Assembly: GCF_002865645.1 (NCBI RefSeq)
Contig: NW_020194685.1
Coordinates: 1,885,363 to 1,949,362, forward strand
Source of the DNA: Hyaloscypha bicolor E
Taxonomy: Eukaryota; Ascomycota; Leotiomycetes; Helotiales; Hyaloscyphaceae
Direction of reading: 5' to 3'
DNA length: 64,000 nt
Shown here piece after piece: positions 1 through 14,700 of this stretch. Position 1 is the first letter of the stretch, and every line of letters starts with the position of its first letter. The notes beneath the pieces were generated by a model. It saw only the letters and a list, made by a program, of their open reading frames with translations. It ran no database searches and was not told where the DNA came from. The position numbers were made by a program, and so were the translations under genes.

Positions 1-2938
1 ATATTAAAGAAGCTTGGGTAATTATAAAAGGCTTATTAATACCAGAAAAGATAACTATAATTACCGAATTTAATATAATATCCTAGATAAGCTAAATAAT
101 ATATATAATAAGTTCTTGAAATAGAAAACCTTTATTAGAGACGAAACTAGACTGGAATTAACTAAGGAGAAGCTAAAGAACTACTAAGCTAATAATAGGG
201 AATTCGAGAATATTATTAAAGGCATTTCTAAAGGCAAATAAGAAAAGCTTAATAAGATTAAAACTATAGTAAATAGTCTTAATACCAAGAGTTAGAATAG
301 AATTATATTATATAGTAAAGCTTTTGGCTAATATATTAATAATATCTATAATAATTTTAGTAAGAATATTTATAAGAAGTTATATTTTTTTATTAAAATA
401 AAAGCTTTAATATATAAAGCTATTTAGTTAATTAATAAAGCTACTTTAGAATATATTAAAAATAAGAAGTATTAGAATACTAGTATATTTACTAAATTAG
501 ATATTATTAAGGCATTTAAGTATACTAAAGCTATTTCGGAATATAAAGAATTAGAGTTTAAGCTACTATTAGCTAATGACTTTAAAGCTAGATAGTATAC
601 CTTTAATACTTCCGGAATCCTAATTAAAGAAGTTTATAGTAATAAGCCTTTTCCTATTTTCCAAAATAAGCCTAAAGAATAGGCTCCTATTATAATTTCA
701 GTTTTAACTTAACCGGATCTAGCTAAAAAAAAATAGAGCTAATTTAATAGAGTCTAGTAAAAAAACTACTAGTAAAGCTAGTAGAACTAGTATAACTAGA
801 TAAGAAGAACCTAATAAGAATAGAAAATAAGCTGAGCCTAAGGCTTCTAATAAATAATAGAGATCTAAATACTAGACCAAATATAAGATTAGTAAATTAG
901 AGAAAAGCAAGAAGAAACTCTTTATTCTAAAGGGAAAAATATTATCTAAAAAGACTCTTTTAATTATATCTAGAACTAAGAAGCAAAAAACCAGGAATAT
1001 TAAGTCCAGAGAACTTAATAAAAGCATTTAGTATATCTATAAGATATTAGCTAAATAGAAATTAATACTTATTTAGTAAAATAAGTATATCTTTAAGGAA
1101 ATATATAGTAATATTATAGGACTTATCTTTAAACGAGAATACTATAGGATTAATAATAGATTCCTTAAAGCTCCTTATATAGTATATATTTAGTAATTTA
1201 CTAATATTTTCTCTATTAATATATAAGAGATCGAGAATACTCTAAAGGTAATTACTAAGATCTATAAAGTTATTAAAGATAAGAAATATATTTCTATTAT
1301 TTGAGTAAATAAGGAGATATAAGATTTCTTCTTTAAAAACCAGGAAATTAAGAAATATAAATATAAGTACTATATTTCCGATTAATTCTATCCTAATCTA
1401 TAGCTCTAATTTAATATTATAATCTCTATTCCTAAATCTGGTATTACTAATCTAAGTACTAATAGCTATATTTATAAGAAGAATTACCTAAAGTAAATTA
1501 AGAAGTTTAATATTCGAGAGCTTTTAATAGAAGAGATAGAAATATTATAGTTCTATCTCCAAAAAGATAATATATTAATATATAGAGATCTTAGTAATAG
1601 CTATTTTACCTTAGTCTCTTAACTTTTAATAGCAGATCTATTAATATAGCTCGGATTTTATAAAATATTAAGTAAGTATTCTATTTATCTGGTTATTTAC
1701 CTTTAGCTAGCCTAATACTTTATTCCTGGAAATATTAATTATAATTAGTATAAAGGCAATACTAAAGATCTGGCTATTACTAAAGCTTTAAATAGCAAAT
1801 TCTACCTTAATAAAGAATATTAGAATATTAGCTATATTTTCCTTATAAATTATAAAAAGGCTACTATCTTTAATAAGAAGTTCTTTAAAGACATTAATTA
1901 CTCCTCTATTTCTAATAAATTTAAGCCAGAAGTAGCTAAGGAAATAGGCGAGTATTTACTAAAGGTAATAGGAGGAAAGACTCCGAATATAGTTTATTTA
2001 ACTAGATAAATAAATACCTTTAGCTAGATAATTTATAAGTCTGGAATTATAGGAAAGTATTAATTCTCGAATAATATATAAGTTAAAGAATAGTTTAATA
2101 ATAATTTACTACTTAATAGGCCTTTTACTATAGTTCCTATAAGTCTAGTTACTATTAAGGATAGAATATATAAAAATAAAGTCTCCTATAAGGTTATTAA
2201 AGCCTCTTATCTAAAGCTTTCCTCTTTTATTAAAGGTCGATTCAAGGATACTATAAATAATACAAAATTCGAAAAAGCCATTTATTTAAAGTATATTAGT
2301 ATAATTTATAATATAATTTACTATAATAAGCCTTCTTAATACCCTATAGTAAAGATAGAAATTAAATAATAGTTAAAGGTAGATACTAATTAATATAGAG
2401 AACTATATCGGATTTAGTATAAGAATATAGCTAAGTAGGTTCGGATTACCTTTAAGCAAATTCGAGAGTATAAAATAAAACTATTTAAGAGTAATAAGTC
2501 TTATTTTAGGTATATAAAGGAGAAATTAGATTAACTAATAGAGAAGGATCCTAAATATTTTATTATTTCGGATTCTAAATAGGATTTTTCTATTATTTTT
2601 AGTACTTAGGAGACAAATACAAATAAATAGGAGATCGGATATAGTATAGTAGGCCATACTCGTTGAAAATTATATTATTTTAGCGGTTTTAAGATTTAGA
2701 TTATATAGTAAAAGCCATAGCCTTTTATATATAACTTGCAGAAATCATATAAGAAAACTGGTTTTTTTATAGACTTAGAAAATAATTCTTTATAAGTATT
2801 TAATTAATTAAGCTTTTATATACTATATACTATTTATATTTTACTATTTATACTTTTAATTTATTATTTTACTATTAAGTTACGTTTTGTATTCTGGTAT
2901 ACTTTATATAGGTTTTTGTTTTATTATAGTTTCCCTCT
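1..2938 (+). mobile_element. RIP-destroyed unidentified transposon, copy 1 (left end outside window)
   Basis: The + strand carries a long decayed reading frame (best seen about 1500-2640) interrupted almost only by TAG/TAA, as expected from RIP at CAG/CAA/TGG codons. A Lys/Arg/Ser-rich stretch lies around 720-1000. The frame is followed by a roughly 300-bp terminal segment (about 2640-2938). The same element lies in reverse orientation at about 3215-6153, and its terminal segment recurs at 15984-16285. I do not recognise the protein: the readable fragments show neither the RT YxDD box nor a clear DDE signature, so the class is left open. Confidence 0.7.
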
Positions 2939-3214
2939 TATAATACTCTAATTACAGGCTAATTAGAGAAGGAACAGGCTAATTAAAGCCTGTACTAGGA
3001 GGCTATAGGCTATATTATATGGGTTTTAAAGGGCTCCCGCCTTAATATTACTTATGTAATTAGATAGCTTAGCTAGTACTATAGTAAACCTACTATATAA
3101 TATTAGAATACCATATTAAGGGTATTTTATTACCTAAAGAATATTATAAATTATAATATCTTATATAGTATTAGGGATACTAAAAGCCCTAAGCTTTAAG
3201 GCTTTAGTAATTAT

Positions 3215-6153
3215 AGAAGGGAAACTATAATAAGACAAAAACCTATATAAAGTATACTAGAGTATAAAACGTAACTTAATAATAAATTAATAAATTAAAA
3301 ATATAAATAGTAAAGTATAAATAATATATAGTATATAAAAGCTTAATTAATTAAATACTTATAAAGAATTATTCTCTAAGTCTATAGAAAAACTAGCTTT
3401 CTTATATAATTTCTATAAGTTATATATAAAAGGCTATAGCCTTTACTATATAACCTAAACCTTAAAATTACTAAAATAATATGATTTTTAATAAGTATAG
3501 CCTGCTATACTATATCTAATTCCCTATTTATTTATACTTATTCTCTAAGTACTAAAAATAATAGAAAAATCCTACTTAGAATCTAAAATAATAAAATAAT
3601 TAGGATTCTTCTTTATTAGCTAATTTAATTTCTTTTCTATATACCTAAAATAAGACTTATTACTCTTAAATAGTCTTATTTCATACTTTCGAACTTACTT
3701 AAAGATAATCCAAATCCGCTTAGCCATATTCTTATACTAAATCCAATATAGTTCTCTATATTAATTAGTATTTGCCTTTAATTATTACTTAATTTCCGCC
3801 TTTACTATAGGATATTAAAAAGGCTTATTATAGTAAATTATATTATAAATTATACTAATATACTTTAAATAGATAGCTTGTTTAAATTTTATATTATCTA
3901 TAATATTCTTAAATTAACCTTTAATAAGAGAAGAAAGCTCTAGATAAGAGGCTTTAATAACTTTATAAAAGACTCTATTCTCGTATATTCTATTTTTAAT
4001 AATAACTAGATTTATTAGAACTATAATAAAAGGTCTATTAAGTAGTAAATTATTATTAAGCTATTCTTTAACTTATATATTATTTAAGAATTAATACTTT
4101 CCTATAATTCCAAACTTATAAATTACCTAATTAAAGGTATTTATTTATTTAGTTAAATAGACTATATTTAAAGTCTTTCTTCTTATTATCTTTAATAAAT
4201 ACTTATCTAATTTCTTAGCTACTTCTGGCTTAAATTTATTAGAAATAGAAAAGTAATTAATATCTTTAAAAAACTTCTTACTAAAGATAATAGCCTTCTT
4301 ATAGTCTATAAGAAAAATATAGCTAATATTCTAATACTTTTTACTAAAATAGAATTCATTACTTAAAGCTTTAGTAATAGCCAGATTTTTAGTATTGCCT
4401 TTATACTAATTATAATTAATATTTCCAGAAATAAAGTATTAGGCTAGCTAAGAATAAATAATTAGGTAAATAAGATATTTATTTAATATTCTATAAAATC
4501 CGAGCTATATTAATAGATTTATTATTAAGAATTAAGAGGCTAAAATAAAGTAGTTATTACTAAGATCTCTATATATTAATATATTATTTTTTTAGAAATA
4601 GAACTATAGTATTTCTATTTCTTTTATTAAGAGTTTTTAAATACTAAACTTCTTAATTTATTTTGGGTAATTCTTCTTATAAATATAGTTATTTATACTT
4701 AGATTAGTAATACTAGACTCAGGAATAGGAATTATAATATTAAATTAGAATTATAAATTTGGGCGAAATTAATTAGAAATATAATATTTATATTTATATT
4801 TCTTAATTTCCTAGATCTTAAAAAAAAAATCCCGTATTTTCTTATTTATTTAAATAATAGAAATATATTTCTTACCTTTAGTAATTTTATAGATCTTAGT
4901 AACTAGTTTTAGAGTATTCTTAATATCTTATATATTAATAGAGAAAGTATTAGTAAGCTACTAAATATATATTATATAAGAAGTTTTAAGAAATTTATTA
5001 TTAATCTTATAGTATTCTTATTTATAAATAGATCCCAAAATACTATTATATATTTCCTTAAAGATATACTTATTCTATTAAGCAAGTATTAGCTTCTATT
5101 TAGCTAGTATTTTATAGATATACTAAATGCCTTTATTAAGTTCTCTAGACTTAATATTCTTGGTTTTTTACTTCTTAATTCTAAATATAATTATAGGAAT
5201 CTTTCTAGATAATATCTTTTTTTCCGGAATAAAGAATTTCTTTTTATTTCTCTTTATTTTACTAATCTTATATTTGGTCTAGTATTTAGATCTCTACTAT
5301 TTATTAGAAGTCTTAGGCTTAGCTTACTTTTTATTCTTATTAGGTTCTTTTTATCTAGTTATACTAGTTCTACTAGCCTTATTAGTAGTTTTCTTATTAG
5401 GCTTTATTAAATTAGCTCTATTTTTCTTAGCTAGATCTAATTAAGTCAAAGCAGAAATTATAATAAAAGCCTATTTTTTAGGCTTATTTCAGAAAGCAGG
5501 AAAAGGCTTATTATTATAAATTTTCTTAATTAGAATTCCGGAAGTATTAAAAATATACTATTTAGCTTTAAGATTATTAGCTAATAATAGCTTAAAAACT
5601 AATTCTCTAGGTTTCGAAATAGCTTTAGTATACGTAAATACTTTAGTAATATCTAATTTAGTAAATATATTAGTATTTTAATATTTCTTATTCTTAATAT
5701 ATTCTAAAATAGCTTTATTAATTAACTAAATAGCTTTATATATTAAATCTTTTATTTTAAAGAAAGAATATAACTTCTTATAAATATTTTTACTAAGATT
5801 ATTATAGATATTATTAATATATTAGCTAAAGGCTTTATTATATAATATAATTTCATTCTAATTCTTAGTATTAAGACCGTTTATTATAGTTTTAATCTTA
5901 TTAAGCTTTTCTTATTTATCTTTGGAAATACTTTTAATAATATTCTCGAATTTCCTATTATTAGCTTAGTAATTCTTTAGCTCTTTCTTAATTAATTCTA
6001 GTCTAGTTTTGTCTCTAATAAAGGTTTTCTATTTTAAGAGTTTATTATATATACTACTTAGCTTATCTAGAATATTTATATTAAATTCAGTAATTATAGC
6101 TATCTTTTCTAGTATTAGTAGGCCTTTTATAATTACCTAAGCTTCTTTAATAC
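3215..6153 (-). mobile_element. RIP-destroyed unidentified transposon, copy 2, inverted to copy 1
   Basis: Position 6153 pairs with position 1 and about 3215 pairs with 2938. The two arms are reverse complements over nearly 3 kb, and most differences are C/T or G/A transitions. The spacer between them, about 2939-3214, is AT-rich and shows no coding. The copy probably continues beyond 6153 because copy 1 is cut by the window edge. The terminal segment is at about 3215-3515. The two copies could fold into a very long hairpin. Confidence 0.72.
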
Positions 6154-8899
6154 TTTAAACTTTAATATTATTAATTTATAAGCTTTTAATAATATTATAA
6201 CTTATAAGAACTAGCTATTATATTTTACTAGCTTAAGGAATCTATATTTTAGCTATTTTATTATTCTTAATAAGTTATAAAGATATTATTAATATAATAG
6301 TTATAGGTTATAAAATTAAAGGTTTTTAAGATTATAAGAATTTCTTTTAAATATATTCTAAAATAAAAAGTAAATTAGAATAGATTTGAATTATATAAAA
6401 ATATTATATATATTCGAGTTTTTCTTTCTTTCTAATAAGAAAATAAAACTAAAATAGTAATATATATAATAGGGAAAATAGATATAATAATTAGGTATAT
6501 TTAAAGTAATATAATTATAAATTAGAAATAATTATAAAAAGTAAAATATAGAATTAGGCTTTTATTATAAAAAAGAATATAAATATATATACCTAAAGAA
6601 ATATAATTAAGGAAATAATTAAGGCAGGTTAAACTAAATAGTAATAATAGGGAAATAAGAAAATAATATAATAGAAATATAAATATAGTAGTAATATCTA
6701 AAGTATTAGAATATAAAAGGAAATAATAAAAATTTTATAATATAGGTATATTCTAATTTCTTATTTATTTAAAGATATTTCTATTAATTCAAAAAAAAAA
6801 TATAAAAAAGAGAAATAATATAGGAAATATATAAAAGGTAAGATATATAAGTATATTAAAAGTATTAGAAAAGTATAAAGTAAGTATTAATAAAAAAGAA
6901 ATCAGAATAATAGAATTAAGAAATAAATTAAAATAAGGTATTACTTTTTCCAAAACTAATTCGTATTTCTTCTAAAAGCTAATTATATTTATTTAGTATT
7001 TATTAAAATTAACTTTAAATAATATAAAACTATTTAGTTAGTTAGGACTTTAAAGTAATATTTATATTTATAAAAGTAATATTAAAGGTATTAGAGATTA
7101 TAAAAAGAAAGACTATAAGATAATATAAATAAGGTTTATAATACTATTATTAAGTTTGAAATAATTAATATTAAAGTTAATATAGAATATAGAAGATTAG
7201 ATATTCTGAATTAGTATTAAAGATATAGTATTAAAGATATTTTCTTAATAATTTAAATAATATTTAATAATAAAATATAGATTAATAATAATAAGTAGTA
7301 AATTATACTAGCTTTTTAAAGAAGTAATTAGTTCCTAATAATAAAATAGTATCTTAATTAGGGAATAGGTTCTATATAAGAGAAGTTCTTTTTATATAGA
7401 AATAGGAATATATAATATACTAATTAAGCCTTAGTATAAGTTTTAAAAGTAGTTATAATTATATTTAAAAAAAAATAGGTTTTCTAGTATAAGATAGGCT
7501 TTAAATAGGCAGATCTAGTTTATTTAATATTCGAGAGATTTCCAGAATTATATATTATTAAGTATTTTCGGAAATAACTATTAGGTTTAATAAGGTTTCC
7601 TTTTCTTTTATAGGGTTTCTAGTTTAGCTATTTCATTTATATAGAACTTTTAATTAGAAAGTTTATTTAGATATTATAAGTAAACTTATAATAGTAGTTT
7701 AAGTTAAAGTCAAGATCTATAGATATTATAATTAAGCTTTAGACTAGTATAAGCCGTGAGAATAGCTAGTTAAAAAGGCAAATAGAGCTTCTAAAAGGTT
7801 TTTATTTTAGTAAGATATATATAAAAGGCCCTTTTTCTTTTTCTTTTCTCTCTTTATCTCTAAATATAATTACTATTTATTATTATAGTTCGGAATTAAG
7901 AGTCCGTAAAATAACTTCTTAATTCCCTATTTATTTTTATACTAAAAAGAATACTTTATATTTAATTCCCAAGATCTAGTAATAAAATCTTATATTAAGA
8001 ATATTATCTAGTAATAATAATTAGATAATAATAAGAAATAAGTAGTAATAAAGCTTATCTGATTTCCAGAATAATAATCTAATAATAATATTTTCTAAAA
8101 ATTATAAATAATAATTAGAAAGAAAAAATAAAAGATATATAAAGAATTAAAGGTAATAAGCTTTATTTCAGATTAAGAAGAGCTCTTATTATTAGATACT
8201 TTCTCCTAATTCTCTATAAAGAAAATATACTTTACTTTCTCTAATTCTAATAATTTTAAAATATATATAATAATACTAGTAGCTTTCTTAATCTTTTAAG
8301 TACTATTTCGCTTATAATACTTTATAACTATTTTCTTTTCTAGTTTTATATCTGTCTTAAAATATTTATTTATAAGTATATACTTATTATTAATTTCGTT
8401 TTTAGGGAAATACTAGAATTTATCTCTTTTAATAAACTACTTGAGTTAATTCCCGGTATATGTTCTTTAAAGTATAATATTATTAAGTTCTTCTAGTATA
8501 TAGTATTCTTTTAGTTAATTTATATATCTTACTTTATATAGGCCAAGCTAGTAATATAATAGCTTTATATTTCTTAACTTATCTTAATTTATTAATTTAA
8601 TATTATATATGAAAACTAGATTCTTTTTGGAAATAGGCTTTAAATAAATCTAGTAAATAGTATTAAATTACTTTTTTTTCTCTTAATATTATTTGTTTTT
8701 TTTATTCTAGCTTTTTTAATATCTTTATTTCTTATCTAAGTATTTTCTAGGTTAGAAAGTATATTTTTATAAGTAATATAGCTTCTTTATTATAAACTAT
8801 ATAAAAGAAAATAAATCTAGTTAGTTTATATATAATAACTCGATTAGTAAATAGAATATATAATAATAAATTTATTTAAGGCTTCTTTTTACTTATTAT

Positions 8900-11700
8900 A
8901 AATATAATAAGTACTTAAATAATTAATTAATATCTTCTTTTAATTATATTATTTCCTTTGAAATTATAGGCTAAAATAATAATTCTATTAATTTCTAGTT
9001 TATTAAGTTCCTGAATTACTATTTTTTTGAATTCCGATTTACTATTTATTTTAAATTACCTAAATAATCTATATTTATAAATAATTTCTTCTTAAATAAA
9101 CTTAGTATTCTTCTTACTAGTTAGGTTTTTTAAAGGTCTAGCTTTAACCTATCTTGAAAAGTTATCTCTAGTAATAACTAGTAAGTTATATTCTTTATAG
9201 TCTAGTAATTTAATTATATTAATCCTAAGATAATAGAAAAGAGATATAACTTTTATTAGATATAGAGCTTTTTCTTATTTTCTTTTACTCTTATATTAAT
9301 AAACTTTATAAGTATTAATATATTTTTATATATAGTTATAATAACTTTTCTAGTAATAGTAGCTAGTTACTAAATAAAAAGTATTCTCTCTTCTAGTATA
9401 TCTAATATTATTATTTAGCTCTTTAATAATAATTTTCCTTTGCTTTTAATTATTAATAATAAGTTAAGGCGAGTATACTTTAGATATAACTTTCTATAGT
9501 AATTAATTTCTTATATTATAATTTAAAGCTTTTCTATTTAATTTTTAAAACTCGGCTCTAGATATTCTTTCTAATCTAGAAAGTATTATAAAATATTATA
9601 TAATATTCTAATATTATTCGAAATAGCTATTATCTAAAGAATCTAATAAAAATATTAGATTATTAAGTAAAGTATAGGAATTAGTATTATTATTTACTAT
9701 TTTACCGGAGGTTATATATAAAAGGCTGTGGCCTTTACTATATAACTTCCGAATATTCTTATTTTTTAATATTATTAATTCGCTTCTAAATATAATAAGG
9801 CTTTAATTATTAATCTCTAGTAACTAAATACTATTATTTAAATATCTAATAAAGGTCTTAAGAGTCTAATTCCTTAAAATAATATTATATAACTAAACCG
9901 GAATTACTTCTTTTAATTAAACTTTCTATCTAATAGGTACTATTCTAATAATATTAAGCTTTATTACTAACTATTTATTAATATTCTCGTTATCTTTAGT
10001 ATTATCTTCTTACTATAGATGCCTTAATAATTTATTAGTAGTAGTATACTTAGTTTCTTTAATATACTTGACTTTAAAGTTAAATAATTGAATTCATACT
10101 AGCTAGTAAATAACTAGAGCTCTAGGAAGATTTATAGCCGCTTTACTTAGCTATATAATAAGCGTATTAGTATCTAGTTTAAGAATAAAGTAAACTTTAT
10201 ATAGCCAGAATTATACTTTCTATAAATATTTTACTAGCCCTTAGTATTCTCTCTTAATAATATTATATCTCTATTTAATATTATTTTAGATTCTAGACTT
10301 ATATTATATGACTTTCTTTTTTCTTTTATTATTATATTAACTAAGTATTCTACTCTAGTTATTTAGGCTAGTATTTACTACTAATATAATTATCTTCTAA
10401 TCTTCTAATAAATTATAATATAACTTATAAAGTATTAGAGTAATAATAAGCTTTTCTTAAAGGATTTATATAGCTAGTACTTATTTATTACCCTAGTTCT
10501 ATATTATATCTTTCCTTATTAAATAGTAAATAGGTTTAGTAATAATTATAAAGCCTTTAATTCAAATATAGTAGTAAATAATAATTCTAATAAATGCTTT
10601 CTCTTTAATTATACTATTATAATATTTCTATCTTAATATTTTAATAATTCCTGAGCTTAAAGGGCTTCTTTTAAGTACTTTATAAATAAAGCTAATAATA
10701 ACTATACTATTATAATAAAACTATAATTTTTTTCTAATACTAGCTCTGGCTTATTTAACTTTATTTAAGATTATATTTAGGTTTTAAAAGTATTTAAATA
10801 TAAAATACCGAATTTCAGGTAAAATAAGCTACTTATTATAATCTATATAAAGTTCTTTAACTCTAATATTATTAATAAATAATATAGTAATTTTTGGAAA
10901 TAGATTTTCTAGAATAATTATAATAACTTATATAAACTAAGTAATAGAATTAGTAGCTCTCTAAGATAATATAATTATTCTTAATAGCCCTAGAGGCATT
11001 ATAAATATAGTTAAATCTTTACTATAAGTATCTAGTATAAGTTAATTATATCCGGAAAAGAAATTAATTAGAGAAATATAAATATATCTAGTAAATTCCT
11101 CCGAAATCTTATTAGTAAATAGAAATAAGTTAGTATTTTATAGGGTTACTAAATTTATCTTTATTATAGTATTAATTAATTTATAAGTCCTAGTAACCTT
11201 TTTTATAACCAAGAACTATAAATTCTAGTAAGGTCTATTATATTTCTTAAGAATTCTATAATCTAGATATTCTAATAGTATTTTTACTATTACTAGTACT
11301 AGAGCTTTGGGATATAAGAAATTCTTCTCTTACTAGGCCTTATACTTAATAGTTTTAATTAGAATAAGTAAGCTAATATTCTTATAAACTTTTCCTATTT
11401 CTTTTTAATTAAATATAATTATATTTTCTTAATTAATTATTAATTCTTGAAATATAGCTAGTTTTTTTCCCTAGAGCTAGTTACTAATATCTAATTATTT
11501 AAAACGTTTTAAAGTGAGTCATAAACCTCTTAAAATAACTAATATTTTTAGTAAAAGATAGTTCTTATACTTTCTAGTATACTTCTATAGGTATTTTCTA
11601 GCTTTAGATCTCTTAAACTAGTCCGGATATTTACTAGAGCCTTTTCTAGTTCTATTATTAGTATTTACTAGTTAAACTTTCTTATTCTTTATTTTATATA
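8900..11700 (-). mobile_element. Ty3/Gypsy retrotransposon relic (pol: RT, RNase H, integrase)
   Basis: Reading the minus strand through RIP stops gives recognisable Gypsy pol motifs in order. These are an RT block near 11240-11190 (FLV-KK-x-YKLIN), the FFSGY and MPLGLLR motifs near 11100-10985, a decayed catalytic box near 10880 (LFINNI where FIDDI is usual), an RNase H-like block with L-TDANTL near 10180-10160, and an integrase zinc-binding-like stretch near 9400-9290. The order RT, RNase H, integrase is that of Ty3/Gypsy. Gag probably lies upstream (12-14.3 kb) but I could not pin a motif, and I could not define LTRs. Boundaries are approximate. Confidence 0.75.
9716..9751. repeat. 36-bp palindromic motif shared with the unidentified element's ends
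   Basis: A near-perfect palindrome centred on GGC(T)GTGGCC lies inside the Gypsy relic, between its RNase H and integrase regions. The same palindrome, in unmutated CACGTG...GGCCGCGGCC form, occurs at about 16188-16224. RIP-mutated versions occur in the terminal segments of copies 1 and 2 (near 2718 and 3430). Sequence on either side here does not clearly match the rest of the terminal segment. Confidence 0.6.
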
Positions 11701-14700
11701 CTCCTATAACTAGAAATAGACTATAGTTATTATTCTTTTCTTTAAGTATTATAGCTATTTTCTCTAGTATTCTTTTTATCTAATCTCCGAAGTTTATAAC
11801 CTTTTTACTTAGCTTCTTTCTAGTTAGATATAATAAGTGCCTTTTTATTCGGTATTTTAATATATTTTCCTTAAGCTCCTATATATTCCAGAATTCTTTC
11901 TAGTCTTAGGTTCTATATTCCTTAGTTTTGGGAATATATTTCTTTATTATTAAAAGATATTATTTTACTTTTTTTTTAGAAATATTTTTACTTAATACTT
12001 TTTTTGCTTCTTTTTTTATTAAATCCGGAACTACTCTTAATAATACTTTAATTAGAGCCTTTTCTGCTTTAGTTTTCCTAAAAATATTATTAATTTCCTA
12101 AATTTCTGAACTCAAAATAAAAAAATCTATAAGAAATTCTAATATCTTCTTATTTCTTTTAATATTACTACTAGTTATAATATCAGGCTTTATTTTTCTT
12201 CTTTATTTTTAGTTTCCTATTTTATATTATTTAATTCCTTAATTCTAGAAGCTTAATACTCTTGAACTATTACTTTTTTTTATTTCCCGGTATTCTTTAA
12301 AAATAAAATAATTATAATAATATAAGTATTCTAGTTATTTTTAGGATTAGTAAACCTTTTATCCTATAAACTATTACTTTTATATATAATATTTATCTTT
12401 ATTTTTACTAAGAATAATTAACTAAATAAGATCTTTAGAGTTTCTTTAACTAGGAAAAATATATTTTTATATTTTATTTTATTTATAATCTTAGCTCTAA
12501 GCTTTATTATTTCTATAAATCCAAATTCTGCCCTAGTAATAATAAATATTTAATAATTTATAGTATTATATACTATTCTACTAATACTTCTAGAGATCTT
12601 TTCAAAGAGAATATTAACTTTAGCTCTAGTATTAATTATTTCTTTATATTTAATACTCTCTTAAGGTCTTTAAAATATGAATTAGAAATATAAAGATTAT
12701 ATAATATATTTATAAATTAGTAATATTCGAATATTAATACTATTATTTTTAAATCAAATAATTTTATTAATATTAGATACCTAAGCTAGTTTTTCTAATT
12801 CCTTAAATATTCTATTTATTATATAAGCTATAGCTACTAGTTCTATAGATTTTCTAATATATTTAATTATATTTAATATAATAGTATTTCCTATTTATAA
12901 GATAGTAAGCTAGAGAGTATTATTTTTAATTTATTAGTTCTAAAATATAATAGCTAGATCCGGTATTTTTAAAATATTAATAAGTATTCTCGTTTCTTTC
13001 TAAGTTCTTGAGAATAAAATAGTTACTTTTTTTAGTAATCTTATTAAAATATTATTAATTTTAGGAATCTTATACTTATTATAATTAAGAATATATTAGG
13101 TTTCTAATTTATTCTATTTATTCCCGGAAGTATTAATATTTATATTCCTAGCTAGGCTATTTCCTTATTTATTATTTCTTGAAATAGTATTCTTCTGGCC
13201 TCTTATATAAGATAGCTTTTCTTTTACTCTAGCTTGTTTTTAGAAAATCTTTTTAGCTATTTCTATTTCTTTTTTCTTTTTTCTTAATAAGGAACTTATT
13301 ATAGTATTAATAGAAATATTATTTATAGCTAAATTTTAGTACTATTTATTAATTTTAGAATCCGAAGTATTAGTAATTCTAATATAATTTTCTCTAAGGC
13401 AAAGTAGCTATTTAGATTCCCTAGATATAACTTACTTGCTTTTATATATAGATTCCGGTTAGCTAGTTCTCTTTTTTCTTTCTTGCTTAGTAAACTAGAT
13501 ATCTTTTATTAATTTCTAGATATTTTTGGATTAAGTATTTAAGTTATAGTTAAATTCTTTTTCTTAGATTTGAGAAATAATTTAGTTAAACTACTAGTAC
13601 TTATTAGTAAGGAAAAAGGAAATACTTTCTTATTTAGGCTTAAATAGCTCTTTATATTATTTTCTATTAAATTAGTAAATATATTTATAATTTATAAGCT
13701 CTTTTATTAGTAAGTAATAAAACTAAGAAATATAGATATATTCTGGATTAATATTATTATTCTTGTTTTTATTATAATACTTATAATAAATTCGTTTTCT
13801 TAGTTCTAGGTCTATATTATAGGCTATATTAACTTAAATAGTATTCTCTAATTATACTTGAGACTAACTTTCTCTAGAATATAGTTATCTAGATTCTTTA
13901 TTTATTCTAGTTTAATTATTATAACTACTATAGTATTCTCTATAACCTTTACTATAACTTTTAGTATATTTTCCCCAAAAACCCGAATTATATTTACTAG
14001 GCTATTAATACTATTATATTTATTATAATTAGCTAGATTATATAAATAATCTATAAATATTCTCCCGAATTATAATAATAGCTATATTAAGTTATTTCTA
14101 TAAATTCTCTTGAGTTATAGTAATAATAGATAGTTTTTCCAGGCTTCTTACTAGCTAGTTAATATTTTTTTTTGGGTTTACTACTTTTAATAGGTTTTAT
14201 ATAATTAGCTATAGGCTGAGTTCTTTTCTTACTTATACTTATAGTAGTTTTAAGAAATATAATAGAAAGAACTAGTAAAAAATAATTATTTTTTGGCTTA
14301 GGAATTATATTATAAATTACTATATTTAAGTATTTTTATTTAAGTCTAAATATATTTAAGTTATTAGTAATATTAAAATAATGTTTTTTTCTTTATATTA
14401 ATAAAATATTACTACTTTCTTATATATTTTACTATATTTATAAGTAGAAATATTTATAAGCTTAAAGTTTATATTTTTAAAAATATAATTTCTTACTAGA
14501 ATAAATAATTCCCTTATAAATTCTTAATACTAAGTAATTTTATTTCTTTCTTTTTTCTTTAGTAATTTCTTTAATATTCTATTAAATATATTAATATAAG
14601 ACTTGAATAAGATTTCTTTATTCTAGGCTTATATAATAATCTAATTAAGAAAGTTATAGCTAATTTTAAGTATTTTCTAGTTATATTCTCGGAATTCCTT

